In this document: positions 1-5,960 of the stretch, piece after piece
Layout: each line of letters opens with the position of its first letter
Numbering within the stretch: the stretch's first letter is position 1
Origin: Thermoflexus hugenholtzii JAD2
Lineage (GTDB): Bacteria > Chloroflexota > Dehalococcoidia > SHYB01
Assembly: GCA_945861815.1 (NCBI GenBank)
Contig: CAMAVV010000059.1
Location: 1-8,518, forward strand
Direction of reading: 5' to 3'
Length of the DNA: 8,518 nt
Translations under genes and position numbers: made by a program
Notes under the pieces: model-generated
What the model was told of the DNA's origin: nothing
Databases searched by the model: none
What the model saw: the letters and a program-made list of their open reading frames with translations, nothing else

Positions 1-248
1 CGATGAGGGATTTGGCTTTCGACCGGGGCTGGACGTTTTGGCTCACGGAAGGCTCAGGCCCTCTCTTTCAGGGAGCTCACTATAGTGGGACAGGTGACGA
101 GTGACAAGGGGCGCGTTCGCCCTATACCACATCTCGCCTAGCTAGGTAAGTAAACGAAGGGTTTGGCTCTTTGGCTTTCACTTGCGCTAAAGAGAGGCAC
201 TAAGTGGTGAGACAGTTGTAGCGGTTTATTCTTAGGAAATCATTTGGA
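1..248. other. Left-edge stretch without a recognised gene
   Basis: No convincing gene is visible. Two forward frames are open from the left edge, one to a TAG near 83-85 and one to the TGA at 102-104; either could be the tail of a gene outside the window, but neither peptide is recognisable. The heptamer TTTGGCT occurs four times (11, 37, 162 and 170). There is a perfect 10-bp palindrome CACTATAGTG at 78-87 and a short GC hairpin (GGGCG/CGCCC, 109-122) without a T-run. These may belong to an untranslated or structured RNA region, but I recognise no RNA family. Confidence 0.3.
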
Positions 249-270
249 ATGTCGACGAAATCCTTGACAT
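249..270. promoter_or_regulatory. Imperfect palindrome over the padR promoter, candidate PadR operator
   Basis: Bases 249-270 form an imperfect inverted repeat in which 8 of 11 base pairs match, with perfect outer arms ATGTC and GACAT. It overlaps the -35 hexamer at 264-269. PadR-family repressors are known to bind palindromes with ATGT/ACAT-type outer arms and commonly repress their own gene. The arm sequence and position suggest an autoregulatory operator. The spacing between ATGT and ACAT is 14 nt, longer than the 8 nt of the classical PadR site, so the match is approximate. Confidence 0.45.
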
Positions 271-293
271 ATGCAGCCATCGTTGATTATTGT
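264..293 (+). promoter_or_regulatory. Sigma70-type promoter of the padR operon
   Basis: A perfect -35 TTGACA (264-269) is followed after 18 nt by TATTGT (288-293), which matches the -10 consensus at 4 of 6 positions. The predicted transcription start is near 300, about 47 nt before the ATG at 347. This argues against the in-frame TTG at 290 as the start codon, because that codon lies inside the -10. Confidence 0.6.
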
Positions 294-346
294 ATCGGGA
301 CACGGCGGTTCATTGGGCAGATGGCACCGGAGGCAACACACCACCC

Positions 347-682
347 ATGGAGAACGACCGCGAGTTACTCAAAGGCAGCACCGATTCCCTTCTCCTCGCT
401 TTGCTGACAGAGCAGGCGATGTATGGCTACCAGCTCGTGAAGGAGCTGGAACGCCGTAGCCAGGGGTATTTCCAATTTCGTGAAGGAACGCTCTACCCTG
501 CGCTGCACCGCTTGGAGAAGGATGGCCTAATCGCCGGGAAGTGGCAGCCTTCGCCCGTGGGCAAGGACCGCCGTTACTACGCCATCACCGATACCGGACG
601 CACCTTCCTTCATGCTCGCCTGGCCCAGTGGACGGGCTTTTCCAAGGCCGTCTCCAGGGTCCTTGTTCCCAGCGGCGCGTAA
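347..682 (+). CDS. PadR-family winged-helix transcriptional regulator
   Basis: This 111-residue protein is a PadR-type repressor, a cytoplasmic DNA-binding dimer. Family marks are visible in order: an N-terminal helix ending in LLLALL (about 15-20), MYGYQL (25-30), the recognition-helix region EGTLYPALHRLEKDGLI (about 46-62) and the wing GKDRRYYAITDTGR (72-85). It is short, as in PadR subfamily 2 proteins without the long C-terminal dimerisation domain. The ATG at 347 is chosen because GGAGG (329-333) precedes it and a promoter starts transcription near 300; an in-frame TTG at 290 lies inside the -10. A membrane protein gene follows after 17 nt, the usual PadR/HAAS arrangement. Autoregulation through the palindrome at 249-270 is inferred. 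The ligand is unknown. Confidence 0.9.
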   Translation: MENDRELLKGSTDSLLLALLTEQAMYGYQLVKELERRSQGYFQFREGTLYPALHRLEKDGLIAGKWQPSPVGKDRRYYAITDTGRTFLHARLAQWTGFSKAVSRVLVPSGA

Positions 683-699
683 CAAGGGTAACAACGCCT

Positions 700-1701
700 A
701 TGGTTCCCGAGATCGTACGTTACCTGGAAGACCTTAGCCTGCACCTGCGCCTCAACCCCCTGCGCGAGCGTCAGGTTATCCGCGAGGTGTACACGCACCT
801 CGAAGACCGGGTGCGCGACCTGGAAGACGGAGGGCGCACTCGTGAGCAGGCTGTTGCCGAGGCGACTAGCAAGTTTGGCAAGCCTGTTGCTGTTGCCCAG
901 GAAATCAGCCACGTTCACTCCGATCGTTCCTGGCGCAACGCCATCCTGGCCGCGGCGCCCTACATAGGCGTCTTCTTCCTCTTCGCCCTTCACGCCTGGC
1001 AATCGCTCCCCTGGCTCTGTGTCTTCCTCTCCGTCAGTGTCGTCATGACCCTCGTCGGCTGGTGGCGCGGCAAGCCGCATTGGATGTATCCGTGGGCGGG
1101 CTTCTCGCTCCTGATACCTATGGTCACCGGTATCATCGCCATCAGCGCGGCATCAAAGGACGGACTCGCCTATCTCGATGGCCAGGAGATGAAGCTCCCC
1201 GCATGGGTGCTCCTGGGCCTTCTTGCCTATATCCCCTTCAGCCTCTGGATGCTTCTCTCTGTGATGCTCAAGGTCATCCGTTTCGACTGGCTCATGGCTT
1301 CATTGATGTTGCTGCCCTTCCCCATCCTTGTGCGCTGGATGCTCTCCCTCCAGTTTGAAGGGAGCGCGCTGGCATACAGTCGCACGGCATTCAATCCGGA
1401 TGCCGACGTCGTCGTGGCCCTTGTCTTTCTCGTTCTGGCCGCTCTTCCGGTGCTTTTCGTCCGCATGCAGCACAGGCCTGCCAAAATAGCCGCGCTCATC
1501 TTAGTCACGCCGCCCGGCTTCATCGTTGCCGCATACAACACGCCTGGCAACTCCGACTTCTGGGCCTTGGCGCTCTTCGCGCTCCTCGCTCTTCTCGTTC
1601 TTCTTCTTCCCGCCTTTCTCGATTGGCGAGTCGGGCGCGGCAGCAGCGGCTACAAGTCCAGCCGGGCGCGCTGGGCGGAGCAGATGCTCTCGGACGCATA
1701 A
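700..1701 (+). CDS. HAAS-like domain, polytopic membrane protein
   Basis: This 333-residue protein has two parts. Residues 1-75 are a charged, all-helical region (RYLEDLSLHLRL, then EVYTHLEDRVRDLEDGG, then AVAEATSKFGKP) that resembles HAAS/DUF1700-type domains, which are typically encoded next to PadR regulators. From about residue 81 to 307 there are seven or eight hydrophobic segments (approximately 81-99, 103-121, 130-150, 168-190, 197-214, 236-255, 262-279, 286-307), then a basic cytoplasmic-looking tail. The ATG at 700 follows AAGGG (684-688); the frame is open upstream, but only across the padR coding region. It is 17 nt after padR and almost certainly co-transcribed. The family role is thought to be signalling or membrane-stress response coupled to the PadR regulator, but no specific function can be given. 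Confidence 0.8.
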   Translation: MVPEIVRYLEDLSLHLRLNPLRERQVIREVYTHLEDRVRDLEDGGRTREQAVAEATSKFGKPVAVAQEISHVHSDRSWRNAILAAAPYIGVFFLFALHAWQSLPWLCVFLSVSVVMTLVGWWRGKPHWMYPWAGFSLLIPMVTGIIAISAASKDGLAYLDGQEMKLPAWVLLGLLAYIPFSLWMLLSVMLKVIRFDWLMASLMLLPFPILVRWMLSLQFEGSALAYSRTAFNPDADVVVALVFLVLAALPVLFVRMQHRPAKIAALILVTPPGFIVAAYNTPGNSDFWALALFALLALLVLLLPAFLDWRVGRGSSGYKSSRARWAEQMLSDA

Positions 1702-1733
1702 GCCGGCTTCCGTCCAGCCGTTTCTCTTCCCTC

Positions 1734-1742
1734 TGGTATAAT
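1734..1742 (+). promoter_or_regulatory. Extended -10 promoter for a leaderless kinase-pepA mRNA
   Basis: TGG followed by a perfect TATAAT (1737-1742) makes a full extended -10 element. No good -35 is seen 16-18 nt upstream, which extended -10 promoters tolerate. The transcription start should fall at about 1749-1750, at or next to the ATG at 1751, so the mRNA should have little or no 5' leader. No Shine-Dalgarno sequence precedes the ATG, which agrees with this. Confidence 0.7.
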
Positions 1743-1750
1743 TGCGCGTC

Positions 1751-2359
1751 ATGTTAGACGCTACCCTTGCTTCAGACGTTGAGCGCATCGAACGGGCGCT
1801 TCTCCACAGTCCAACCGTCGCTCGCCCGTTCCTGCTCATGCTGAGCGGTCTGCCAGGCACGGGAAAGTCCACCCAGGCCAAGAAGTTGGCCGAAAAGCTC
1901 TCTGCAACCATCGTTGAATCGGACGCCGTGCGGCGTCTCCTGTTCGCGAACCCAGCCTTCACGGATGTCGAGAGCAGCTATGTCTTCCAGGTCGCCTATC
2001 TCGTTATCGAGCGGGTGCTCATGAAGGGCGTTCCGGTGATCCTTGATGCAACGAACCGCCTTGAGCGACATCGCCAGCAGGTCTACGCCATCGCCGAGAA
2101 GTGCAAGGCTGACCTCCACATCGTGCTCGTGGATGCGCCGAAGGAAGTCGTGCGCGAGCGGCTGGAGCGGCGGCTCAAGAAGCCAGGCATCAAGCCTCAA
2201 GCCGTGGCCGATTGGAAGGTCTATGTGCGCATGCGGCAGGACACCGAGCGGATCGATAGACCGCACCTATTCATCAACACTGCGAAGGAACCCGAAGCGG
2301 CCGTGGAGAAGATCGTTGCGGCCGTGAAGCAAAAGATGGGCGCAGAAGAGAGGAAGTAG
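1751..2359 (+). CDS. P-loop (AAA_33/zeta-toxin-like) ATP-dependent kinase
   Basis: This 202-residue protein is a small P-loop phosphotransferase. The Walker A motif GLPGTGKST is at residues 33-41. An acidic ESDAVR segment (56-61), where such kinases bind the substrate or base, follows. The strand VPVILDATN (94-102) ends in a conserved Asp and is typical of AAA_33 proteins. An arginine-rich lid (RERLERRLKKPG, about 135-146) follows. Such proteins phosphorylate small molecules, sugars or polynucleotide ends; the substrate cannot be told from sequence. The ATG at 1751 is chosen over the TTG at 1742 because the TTG overlaps the -10 box. The aminopeptidase gene follows after 3 nt, so the two are co-transcribed. 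A zeta-type toxin role is unlikely because no antitoxin gene is adjacent. Confidence 0.85.
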   Translation: MLDATLASDVERIERALLHSPTVARPFLLMLSGLPGTGKSTQAKKLAEKLSATIVESDAVRRLLFANPAFTDVESSYVFQVAYLVIERVLMKGVPVILDATNRLERHRQQVYAIAEKCKADLHIVLVDAPKEVVRERLERRLKKPGIKPQAVADWKVYVRMRQDTERIDRPHLFINTAKEPEAAVEKIVAAVKQKMGAEERK

Positions 2360-2362
2360 TTC

Positions 2363-3865
2363 GTGGAAATCACTGCAGTCAACCAAGATGTCACGAAGGT
2401 CAAGAGCGATGCGCTGCTTATCAATCTTTTCGAAGGAGTCAAGCAACCCGGCGGCGCAACCGGCGCGATAGATCGAGCCCTTGGCGGAGCCATCTCGAAG
2501 CTCATCGAATCAGGCGAGATCAAAGGCAAGCGCGGCGAAATCACCACCGTCCATGTCTTTGGACAGATTCCATCTGCGAGGGTTGTCGTCCTGGGCCTGG
2601 GCAAGCGCGAGGAGTTCACTGCTGACGTGATCCGCCGCGTCCTAGCCGAAGCCTCCCGCGCCATCCGCGGCATGGGCGCAAAGCGCTACGCGACTATCCT
2701 CCACGGCGGCGGCATCGCGGGTCTGAATGCTGAGGCGTGTGCGCAGGCCATCGCAGAGGGAGCGATCCTCGGCCTCTACGCCTTCAAGAAGCTGGGCAAG
2801 CCCGCCAGCGACAGCCCCCAGGTGCAGGCGATCGAGATCGTGGAAGGCGACAAGGCAAAGCTGGCCTCGATCACGAAAGGCATCCAAGCGGGGAAAGCCA
2901 TTGCTGAAAGCGTGTGCCTTGCCCGTGACATGGCAAATATGCCGGCGAACATGATGACGCCGACGGACATCGCGGCCCAAGCGCAAAAGGTTGCCAAGGA
3001 GACTGGGCTGGCGATCACGGTCCTCAACCAGAAAGAGATGGAGAAGATGGGCATGGGCGCAATCCTCGGCGTCTCCAAAGGCAGCGCCCAGCCGCCAAGG
3101 TTTATCGTCCTCAAATACATGGGCGACAAGGCGAACCCGAAGAAGGTCATCGGCCTGGTAGGCAAGGGTGTGAGCTTCGATACGGGCGGCATCTCCCTAA
3201 AGCCTGCCGATGGCATGGGTTGGATGAAGACCGATATGTCGGGCGCAGCGACGGTGATCGCCGCCATTCGCGCCATCGCATTGCTCAAGCCAAAGGCGAA
3301 CGTGGTTGCGCTAGCCCCATGTGCGGAGAACATGCCCTCCAGCACGGCGCAGAAGCCCGGTGACGTCCTCACCGTCATGAACGGCAAAACGGTAGAGGTG
3401 GACAACACGGACGCAGAGGGACGCCTCCTTTTGGCCGACGCCCTCAGCTACGGCAACACGATTGGCCTTTCGCCCATGATTGACGTCGCCACGCTCACCG
3501 GGGCCATCAAGACGACCTTTGGCAGTATCACCACCGGCGTCTTCACCAACCACCAGATTACGTGCGATACCTTGCTCAAGGCTGCTGCTGACGCTGGAGA
3601 GAAGGCGTGGCAGCTCCCGATGCACGACGAGTACAAAGAGCAAAATAAGAGCGATGTTGCCGATATCAAAAACAGCGGTGGCGCAGGCGCGGGCTCCATC
3701 ACGGCCGCCCTCTTCCTTGCGGAGTTTGCAGGGAAGACGCCGTGGGTGCACCTAGACATTGCTGGCACCGCGCGCAACGAATCGACGAAGGGGTACAACC
3801 CGCGCGGCTCCACTGGCGTGCCCGTGCGCACACTGGTGCAGTTCGTGCTCAACGCTGCGGAGTGA
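2363..3865 (+). CDS. pepA: Leucyl aminopeptidase, peptidase family M17
   Basis: This 500-residue cytosolic metallo-aminopeptidase removes N-terminal residues, preferentially leucine, and recycles peptides. The length is usual for the family. The N-terminal macrodomain-like part spans about 1-165 and the catalytic part about 170-500. The two-metal site is complete: Lys268 and Asp273 in GKGVSFDTGG, Asp291 in MKTDMSGA, and Asp350 and Glu352 in the family signature NTDAEGRLLLADAL. The catalytic Lys280 and Arg354 are also present. The GTG start at 2363 is preceded by GAGAGGAAG (2348-2356), which overlaps the end of the kinase gene. The gap to the kinase is only 3 nt, so it depends on the leaderless promoter at 1734-1742. 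In other bacteria PepA can also bind DNA; nothing here tests that. Confidence 0.97.
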   Translation: MEITAVNQDVTKVKSDALLINLFEGVKQPGGATGAIDRALGGAISKLIESGEIKGKRGEITTVHVFGQIPSARVVVLGLGKREEFTADVIRRVLAEASRAIRGMGAKRYATILHGGGIAGLNAEACAQAIAEGAILGLYAFKKLGKPASDSPQVQAIEIVEGDKAKLASITKGIQAGKAIAESVCLARDMANMPANMMTPTDIAAQAQKVAKETGLAITVLNQKEMEKMGMGAILGVSKGSAQPPRFIVLKYMGDKANPKKVIGLVGKGVSFDTGGISLKPADGMGWMKTDMSGAATVIAAIRAIALLKPKANVVALAPCAENMPSSTAQKPGDVLTVMNGKTVEVDNTDAEGRLLLADALSYGNTIGLSPMIDVATLTGAIKTTFGSITTGVFTNHQITCDTLLKAAADAGEKAWQLPMHDEYKEQNKSDVADIKNSGGAGAGSITAALFLAEFAGKTPWVHLDIAGTARNESTKGYNPRGSTGVPVRTLVQFVLNAAE

Positions 3866-3950
3866 TTTCTGAGCGTCGTTCGCGGTCGCTATAGCGGCGC
3901 TGTGGGCTGTAAGAATTCGTAAACATAAAGATCAGCCCGCGCGTGACATA

Positions 3951-3987
3951 AGCTCTAGACGGCATAAGAGTTGTACTCTTTAGAGCT
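3951..3987. repeat. Strong imperfect hairpin in the pepA-HTH intergenic region
   Basis: AGCTCTA (3951-3957) pairs perfectly with TAGAGCT (3981-3987). Inside it AAGAG (3966-3970) pairs with CTCTT (3976-3980) around the loop TTGTA, leaving an 8-nt bulge on the 5' side. There is no T-run after it, so it is not a canonical intrinsic terminator. It sits 79 nt upstream of the predicted promoter of the winged-helix gene. It could stabilise the 3' end of the pepA mRNA or be a regulator site. The rest of the 3866-4157 gap holds a palindrome CGCTATAGCG (3887-3896), a 6-bp GGGCTG/CAGCCC pair (3904-3938) and the promoter at 4066-4095, with no supported gene. Confidence 0.5.
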
Positions 3988-4065
3988 AAGCCTTACACCA
4001 CAAATCTCGGTTCTGAACCACGTTTTATTCCTGCGGTAAACATGCAACCAAATAACTGAATTTGC

Positions 4066-4095
4066 TTGCGTGTATGCGATTGCCGGTGTTAGAAT
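4066..4095 (+). promoter_or_regulatory. Extended -10 promoter for the winged-helix gene
   Basis: TAGAAT (4090-4095), five of six matches to TATAAT, is preceded by TG at 4087-4088 with one base between, an extended -10 element. A weak -35 TTGCGT (4066-4071) lies 18 nt upstream. Transcription would start near 4102, giving a leader of about 56 nt before the ATG at 4158. Confidence 0.5.
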
Positions 4096-4157
4096 CCCTG
4101 TTACCGAAGTACCGAATCGCACCGCCTCTATTTTTGTCTTTTGAAGGGTGGTGGACA

Positions 4158-4469
4158 ATGGCCCGTCTCCCGATGTCCGATTGGAAGTTTCTGACGAATC
4201 ATGCGCTTGTCTTGAGCTGGATCACGCAGCACCCTCAGACGACGGCCCGCGAGACTGCTATTGCCATTGGGATCACGGAGCGCACGGCGCTCAAGATCAT
4301 CGGCGAGCTGGATGCCTCCGGGTATATCACGCGCCGCCGCCGTGGCCGCCGCAACGTCTATCGCGTGAACCCCAACCTGCCCATGCGCGAACAGACGCAG
4401 AAGAACGTGATGGTTGGCGACCTCCTTGGTGTCATCGCTCCCAAGCGCGCGAAACGCGGCGTCGCCTAA
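4158..4469 (+). CDS. Small winged-helix (MarR/ArsR-like) regulator
   Basis: This 103-residue protein is a single winged helix-turn-helix domain. Helix HALVLSWITQHP (15-26) is followed by TTARETAIAIG (28-38), the recognition helix ITERTALKIIGELDASG (39-55) and a very basic wing ITRRRRGRRNVYRVNP (57-72). The layout is that of MarR or HTH_24-type regulators in which the wing ends in YRVNP. The C-terminal tail (73-103) is short and basic, and no ligand or dimerisation domain is seen. The ATG at 4158 follows AAGGG (4144-4148). The frame is open upstream to a TTG at 4062, but that lies between the promoter elements. It stands alone between its own promoter and the terminator at 4500-4536; targets are unknown. 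Confidence 0.8.
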   Translation: MARLPMSDWKFLTNHALVLSWITQHPQTTARETAIAIGITERTALKIIGELDASGYITRRRRGRRNVYRVNPNLPMREQTQKNVMVGDLLGVIAPKRAKRGVA

Positions 4470-4499
4470 ATCGTTTTCACAACTGCATAGGCTGATAGA

Positions 4500-4536
4500 G
4501 AAGGTCCTCCGAGTTTTGTGGAGGGCCTTCTTCTTT
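4500..4536 (+). terminator. Intrinsic terminator after the winged-helix gene
   Basis: GAAGGTCCTCC (4500-4510) pairs with GGAGGGCCTTC (4520-4530) in an 11-bp stem with one T-G wobble and a 9-nt loop, followed by the T-rich TTCTTT (4531-4536). It is 30 nt after the stop codon and separates this gene from the tRNA operon. Confidence 0.9.
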
Positions 4537-4563
4537 GCTCCATAGAATCTAGGATGCTATAAT
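4535..4563 (+). promoter_or_regulatory. Extended -10 promoter of the tRNA operon
   Basis: TGC followed by a perfect TATAAT (4558-4563) forms an extended -10. A weak -35 TTGCTC (4535-4540) is 17 nt upstream and abuts the preceding terminator tail. The predicted start near 4570 is only a few bases before the mature 5' end of tRNA-His. Confidence 0.75.
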
Positions 4564-4575
4564 CTGGTGCGTGTG

Positions 4576-4651
4576 GTGGGCGTGGCCTAGTGGTCAAGGC
4601 GCCAGGTTGTGGCCCTGGAGATCGTGGGTTCGACCCCCATCGCCCACCCCA
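4576..4651 (+). tRNA. tRNA-His(GTG)
   Basis: A complete cloverleaf is visible. The acceptor GTGGGCG (4576-4582) pairs with CGCCCAC (4641-4647). The D arm is GCCT/AGGC, the anticodon stem CCAGG/CCTGG encloses loop TTGTGGC with anticodon GTG at 4609-4611, and the T arm has loop TTCGACC. The CCA end is encoded (4649-4651). The discriminator is C73 (4648), and a G precedes position 1 (4575), giving the G-1:C73 identity pair specific to tRNA-His. Seven T residues follow at once (4652-4658). Confidence 0.97.
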
Positions 4652-4662
4652 TTTTTTTCCTT

Positions 4663-4738
4663 GCGCCCGTAGCTCAACGGATAGAGCATCAGACTTCGGA
4701 TCTGAGGGTTGAAGGTTCAAATCCTTTCGGGCGTACCA
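4663..4738 (+). tRNA. tRNA-Arg(TCG)
   Basis: A complete 76-nt tRNA. The acceptor GCGCCCG (4663-4669) pairs with CGGGCGT (4728-4734), with one G-T pair at the first position. The D arm is GCTC/GAGC, the anticodon stem TCAGA/TCTGA encloses loop CTTCGGA with anticodon TCG (4696-4698), the T arm is GAAGG/CCTTT, and ACCA is encoded at 4735-4738. It reads CGA arginine codons and lies 11 nt after tRNA-His in the same transcript. Confidence 0.95.
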
Positions 4739-4753
4739 GTGGATAGTAGGCAA

Positions 4754-4792
4754 AAAGGCCCTTGGGCAGAGATGCCGGGGGTCTTTTCTTTT
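4754..4792 (+). terminator. Intrinsic terminator of the tRNA-His/tRNA-Arg transcript
   Basis: The arm at 4754-4768 (starting AAAGGCCC) pairs with 4773-4786 (ending GGGTCTTT) across a GAGA tetraloop, using three G-T wobbles and one bulged base. TTTTCTTTT (4784-4792) overlaps and follows the arm. It lies 16 nt after tRNA-Arg, so the tRNA-like copy further on is probably outside the main transcript. Confidence 0.8.
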
Positions 4793-4854
4793 GTCACACG
4801 GATGTCGAATGCGGCGTGTCGAGAGAGTAGCCGCTCGGCAAGGGAGCTGATAGG

Positions 4855-4925
4855 TAGCTCAACGGATAGAGCACTCCGGTGCCGCACCGGAGGGGTTGTG
4901 GGTTCAAGTCCCTCCGGGCGTACCA
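4855..4925 (+). pseudogene. Degenerate tRNA-Arg-like sequence lacking its 5' acceptor strand
   Basis: This resembles the neighbouring tRNA-Arg: 20 bases spanning the D arm (4854-4873) are identical to 4669-4688, and the 3' end CGGGCGTACCA (4915-4925) is identical to 4728-4738. The seven bases that should form the 5' acceptor strand (TGATAGG, 4848-4854) cannot pair with CGGGCGT. The anticodon arm CTCCGG/CCGGAG encloses TGCCGCA. A CCG (Arg) anticodon could sit there, but with G instead of the universal T33 and a six-pair stem. The T stem GTGGG/CCCTC has a T-T mismatch. I infer a decayed tandem copy of a tRNA-Arg gene. It should not yield a normal tRNA, because RNase P needs a paired acceptor stem. 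Confidence 0.75.
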
Positions 4926-5165
4926 CTTCTAACAGGCGATGTGCCCCACTTTGTTTTGGACAGCGTGCATCCTGCAGGAGAGATTCAACTGCGCGGAGGT
5001 ACCCGTGATGCCCTGATTACGTCGCCGTGGACGTACTCTTACCTAATCTGAAACTGGAGCAAGCGGCAATCAACTATCCAGATGCAGGCGGGGCAGTGCA
5101 AGGAATAGAGAACAGCGGCAGTACGATTCGCCACACGCGACCGCTCCCAAAGTCTTCTGAGGAAG
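4926..5165. other. Intergenic stretch with no recognised feature
   Basis: These 240 bases lie between the tRNA-like copy and the stop codon of the minus-strand oxidoreductase gene. Short open frames exist but none has a ribosome binding site or a recognisable product. A loose GC-rich inverted repeat (GCGG at 5115-5118 with CCGC near 5142-5145) is not a convincing terminator for the minus-strand gene. Confidence 0.3.
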
Positions 5166-5960
5166 CTAGGCGACAGCAACGTTGGCGAGCTGCGGATGCA
5201 CCTTGTACTCGCCAAGGGTAAAGTACTTGGTCATGACATCTTCCATATACTTCGGCGCTTCCCAGGTTTCCATGAACCAGCCTGTCGGGCACATCGTCAG
5301 AATCTCTACGAAGCTGAAGCCGAGCTTTTGCTCTTGGGCCTCAAAGGCCCGGTGGATCATCTTTTTCGTGCGGATGACTGCAACAGGGCTGTGAACGGAG
5401 CCGCGCGCAGAGTAAGCGGTGCCATCCATCTGCGCGATAAGCTCAGCTGTTTTTATCGGGCCGCCATGGATCTCGGCGTCACGGCCTTTCAGGGTGCTCT
5501 TCGTCTTTTGCCCGACAAGTGTTGTTGCGGTCATGTGGCCGCCGGTCTCTCCATTCACGCTATTGTTGACCAGAATGACCGTGAACTTTTCGCCCCTTGC
5601 CGCGCAGTGAAGGGCCTCGGAAAGGCCTTCGCTCACAAGGTCTCCGTCACCTTGAATGGTCATCACAAACCGGTCTGGAAGCGCGCGCTTGACGCCGGTA
5701 GCAACGGAGGGGGCACGCCCGTGAAGAGCCTTGATCTGGTCGATGTTGAGGTTGCTGCCGAGACTGTTATAGCAGCCGATCCCGGCTACGTAGATAACCC
5801 TCTCGCGAAGGTTCATCTCATCCATGATTTCAGCAACAAGGCGGTAGGCGGCCGGCTCACCGCACCCAGGGCACATGTGATGAGCTTCCTGGGGTGCGAT
5901 AAAGGAGCCCTTGTTCGGGAGCGCCCACACTTTTTTCAGTTGCTCTTTGGAGATTGTCAT
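5166..5960 (-). CDS. 2-oxoacid:ferredoxin oxidoreductase, beta (TPP-binding) subunit
   Basis: As annotated this is 264 residues, the normal size for a separate beta subunit. It carries the thiamine pyrophosphate site of an enzyme that oxidatively decarboxylates 2-oxoacids to acyl-CoA with ferredoxin as acceptor. MCPGCGEP (29-36) is the N-terminal Cys motif that helps hold a 4Fe-4S cluster; further Cys are C63 and C224. The TPP/Mg motif runs from GDGD (104-107) to VNNSVNGETGG (131-141). The substrate could be pyruvate, a branched-chain 2-oxoacid or 2-oxoglutarate. The start is uncertain: in-frame ATG at 6011 and GTG at 6041 give 281 or 291 residues, but the extra N-terminus does not look conserved and no strong ribosome binding site decides. 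No alpha, gamma or delta subunit gene is adjacent: its upstream neighbour is the divergent thiolase operon. Confidence 0.88.
   Translation of the reverse strand: MTISKEQLKKVWALPNKGSFIAPQEAHHMCPGCGEPAAYRLVAEIMDEMNLRERVIYVAGIGCYNSLGSNLNIDQIKALHGRAPSVATGVKRALPDRFVMTIQGDGDLVSEGLSEALHCAARGEKFTVILVNNSVNGETGGHMTATTLVGQKTKSTLKGRDAEIHGGPIKTAELIAQMDGTAYSARGSVHSPVAVIRTKKMIHRAFEAQEQKLGFSFVEILTMCPTGWFMETWEAPKYMEDVMTKYFTLGEYKVHPQLANVAVA

Noticed and set aside
10..30. Possible tmRNA 5' end (GGCTTTCGACCGGGG)
   Set aside because: It resembles the GGTTTCGACGGGG start of tmRNA, but no tag reading frame, tRNA-like 3' half or CCA end is found within the following 350 bases.
290..682. Longer padR start at the TTG at 290
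   Set aside because: That codon is inside the predicted -10 box; the ATG at 347 has GGAGG upstream and gives the usual PadR N-terminus.
541..699. Upstream extension of the membrane protein to a GTG at 541
   Set aside because: The extension overlaps the padR coding region in another frame and reads as a shadow; the ATG at 700 has a ribosome binding site and starts the recognised helical domain.
1576..1622. Pyrimidine-rich tract as a possible regulatory element
   Set aside because: It encodes the Leu/Ala/Phe-rich last membrane segment of the HAAS-like protein, which explains the base composition.
1751..2359. Zeta-type toxin of a toxin-antitoxin pair
   Set aside because: The P-loop kinase fold is shared, but no epsilon-type antitoxin gene is adjacent and the gene is coupled to pepA.
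3955..4158. Small minus-strand open frame in the pepA-HTH gap
   Set aside because: No ribosome binding site and no recognisable product; it crosses the hairpin and the promoter of the winged-helix gene.
4663..4925. tRNA-Arg and its partial copy as attL/attR of an integrated element
   Set aside because: Only 116 bases lie between them, there is no integrase gene, and the copies differ in the anticodon and T arms, which suggests decay of a tandem copy rather than an attachment-site duplication.
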